A stretch of 44,762 nucleotides of DNA, from assembly GCA_964593725.1 (NCBI GenBank), contig CAZQJS010000019.1, positions 1 to 44,762 on the forward strand. The letters run 5' to 3'. Shown piece after piece: positions 44,071 through 44,762 of this stretch (within the stretch, counting starts at the first letter, position 1; each line of letters opens with the position of its first letter). Source of the DNA: JAIOSM01 sp964593725 (lineage in GTDB: Bacteria > Desulfobacterota > Desulfobacteria > Desulfobacterales > Desulfobacteraceae). The translations under genes and the position numbers were made by a program. Below the pieces are notes generated by a model. It did not search any database, had not been told where the DNA came from, and saw nothing but the letters and a program-made list of their open reading frames with translations.

Positions 44071-44762
44071 TTGAATAAAGTAATCAGGTACATGGCAGTG
44101 TTGCTTATCCTGTTTATATTTATCGGCTGCAGCGAAGAAACAAAAAATACTCCCCGGTCAGATATCCTTATTATTGACAATGCAGGAGTCATTAAGTTTA
44201 CCTCCGGGGTTACAGAACAGTATCGAAAATACAATAACTATCTGCTTGAAACCTTTGATATTGATTTCAGGGTGCTTACTACCGAGAGTGAGCAGGACAT
44301 CAATTCATTCACCAATGAAGCCTATGAGGATTTTAAACAGGAGAGCCGCAGCACAAGCGGCAGGGCATTGCTGCTGGTCATTAACACCCGTCTTGACGAG
44401 GTGAGAATGGGGGTTTCCATGGCCCTTGAGCCGATCTATACAGATGCCTTTGTCTCCTATATTGAACGCAAGGGTATGGTACCTTTTTTCCGGGATTCCA
44501 ATGTATCAGACGGAGTATATATGATGATGGAGCTTGTTAAAGACAGAGCAATGGAGGCGGACCAGGGTAAGGAGTTCATGGAACCCATGAAAACCGAGCA
44601 CCTGGGAGGCGGGGCAAGAACAAGTGCACTCATAGGGAAAAAGGATAAAACAGCCAAACAGGGTAAAAACATTTATGCCAAAGAGAGTGATACTCCTGAG
44701 GACATCCTTGCCAAGCATGTTATGTCTCTTAAGACACACAATAAAAATCCCAACCTTGATAT
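44071..44762 (+). CDS. TPM-domain lipoprotein (partial, cut at window end)
   Basis: The start is TTG 44071, five bases after AAGGAGG; 230 codons are visible and the frame is open to the edge. A short lipoprotein signal peptide ends at FIGC-S (Cys near residue 20), so it should be lipid-anchored. The following 130 residues fit the TPM/YgcG fold: an early DILIIDNAGVI, then a mid-strand GRALLLVINTRLDEVRMGVSMALEP and a helical region. TPM proteins are periplasmic, poorly characterised, sometimes phosphatase-like. After it, residues from about 150 become charged and low in hydrophobicity. The rest is outside the window. Confidence 0.7.
   Translation, partial: MNKVIRYMAVLLILFIFIGCSEETKNTPRSDILIIDNAGVIKFTSGVTEQYRKYNNYLLETFDIDFRVLTTESEQDINSFTNEAYEDFKQESRSTSGRALLLVINTRLDEVRMGVSMALEPIYTDAFVSYIERKGMVPFFRDSNVSDGVYMMMELVKDRAMEADQGKEFMEPMKTEHLGGGARTSALIGKKDKTAKQGKNIYAKESDTPEDILAKHVMSLKTHNKNPNLD

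Overview
The window looks like chromosomal DNA of a sulfate-reducing deltaproteobacterium of the Desulfobacteraceae type. The evidence is a SulP anion permease, a periplasmic [NiFeSe] hydrogenase very close to HysAB of Desulfovibrio, methylene-tetrahydrofolate reductase genes of the Wood-Ljungdahl type (metF/metV) tied to heterodisulfide-reductase-like HdrA and MvhD proteins, and at least three selenoproteins. DNA is moderately AT-rich, with strong AAGGAGG-type ribosome sites and several clean sigma70-type promoters. Species-level assignment is inference. I saw no insertion sequence, phage gene, CRISPR array, rRNA or tRNA.

Layout. 1-285: start of a secreted surface or autotransporter-like protein on the minus strand (cut by the window edge). 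487-5014: a short MetE/UroD-like protein, an MFS transporter and a SulP permease with a coiled-coil insert. 5234-8630 (+): a beta-helix protein, a pentapeptide-repeat/K+-channel fusion and an HDOD protein. 8632-15144 (-): UvrD-type helicase, phosphomannomutase, UppP, GlpD and a glycerophosphodiesterase, tightly packed. 15429-20704 (+): a chemosensory block of a solute-binding protein, two methyl-accepting chemotaxis proteins and a secreted cache-domain protein.

20890-34750 (+) is the most interesting part. It holds two related methylene-THF reductase/Hdr modules separated by typA. Module 1 is metV-metF-hdrA-like-(hdrA C-terminal/mvhD fusion). Module 2 is a divergent metF, a 1480-residue selenocysteine-containing HdrA with an internal GltD/NfnB-like NAD(P)H-binding unit and a second HdrA unit, a selenocysteine-containing MvhD, metV and metF. 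In both selenoprotein genes an in-frame TGA sits exactly at a conserved Cys position and is followed by a SECIS-like hairpin. The genes therefore look broken to ordinary gene finding but are intact. Together they suggest soluble, flavin-based, possibly electron-bifurcating methylene-THF reductase or methyl-THF oxidase complexes, one a selenoenzyme and one built without Sec. HdrB and HdrC are absent from the window.

34861-42381 (-): promoter, hysB, hysA (third selenoprotein, Sec in the Ni-binding motif), an internal terminator, a hydrogenase maturation protease, a sensor kinase, a response regulator, an AroE-like protein lacking the catalytic Asp, and a response-regulator/histidine-kinase hybrid. 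42675-44762 (+): an OFA-type MFS transporter and the start of a TPM-domain lipoprotein.

Proposed logic: H2 or reduced pyridine nucleotide supplies electrons, Hdr/MvhD flavoproteins redistribute them, and MetF/MetV interconvert methylene- and methyl-THF in the C1 pathway. This is inference from gene content; the partners of each complex are not shown by the sequence.
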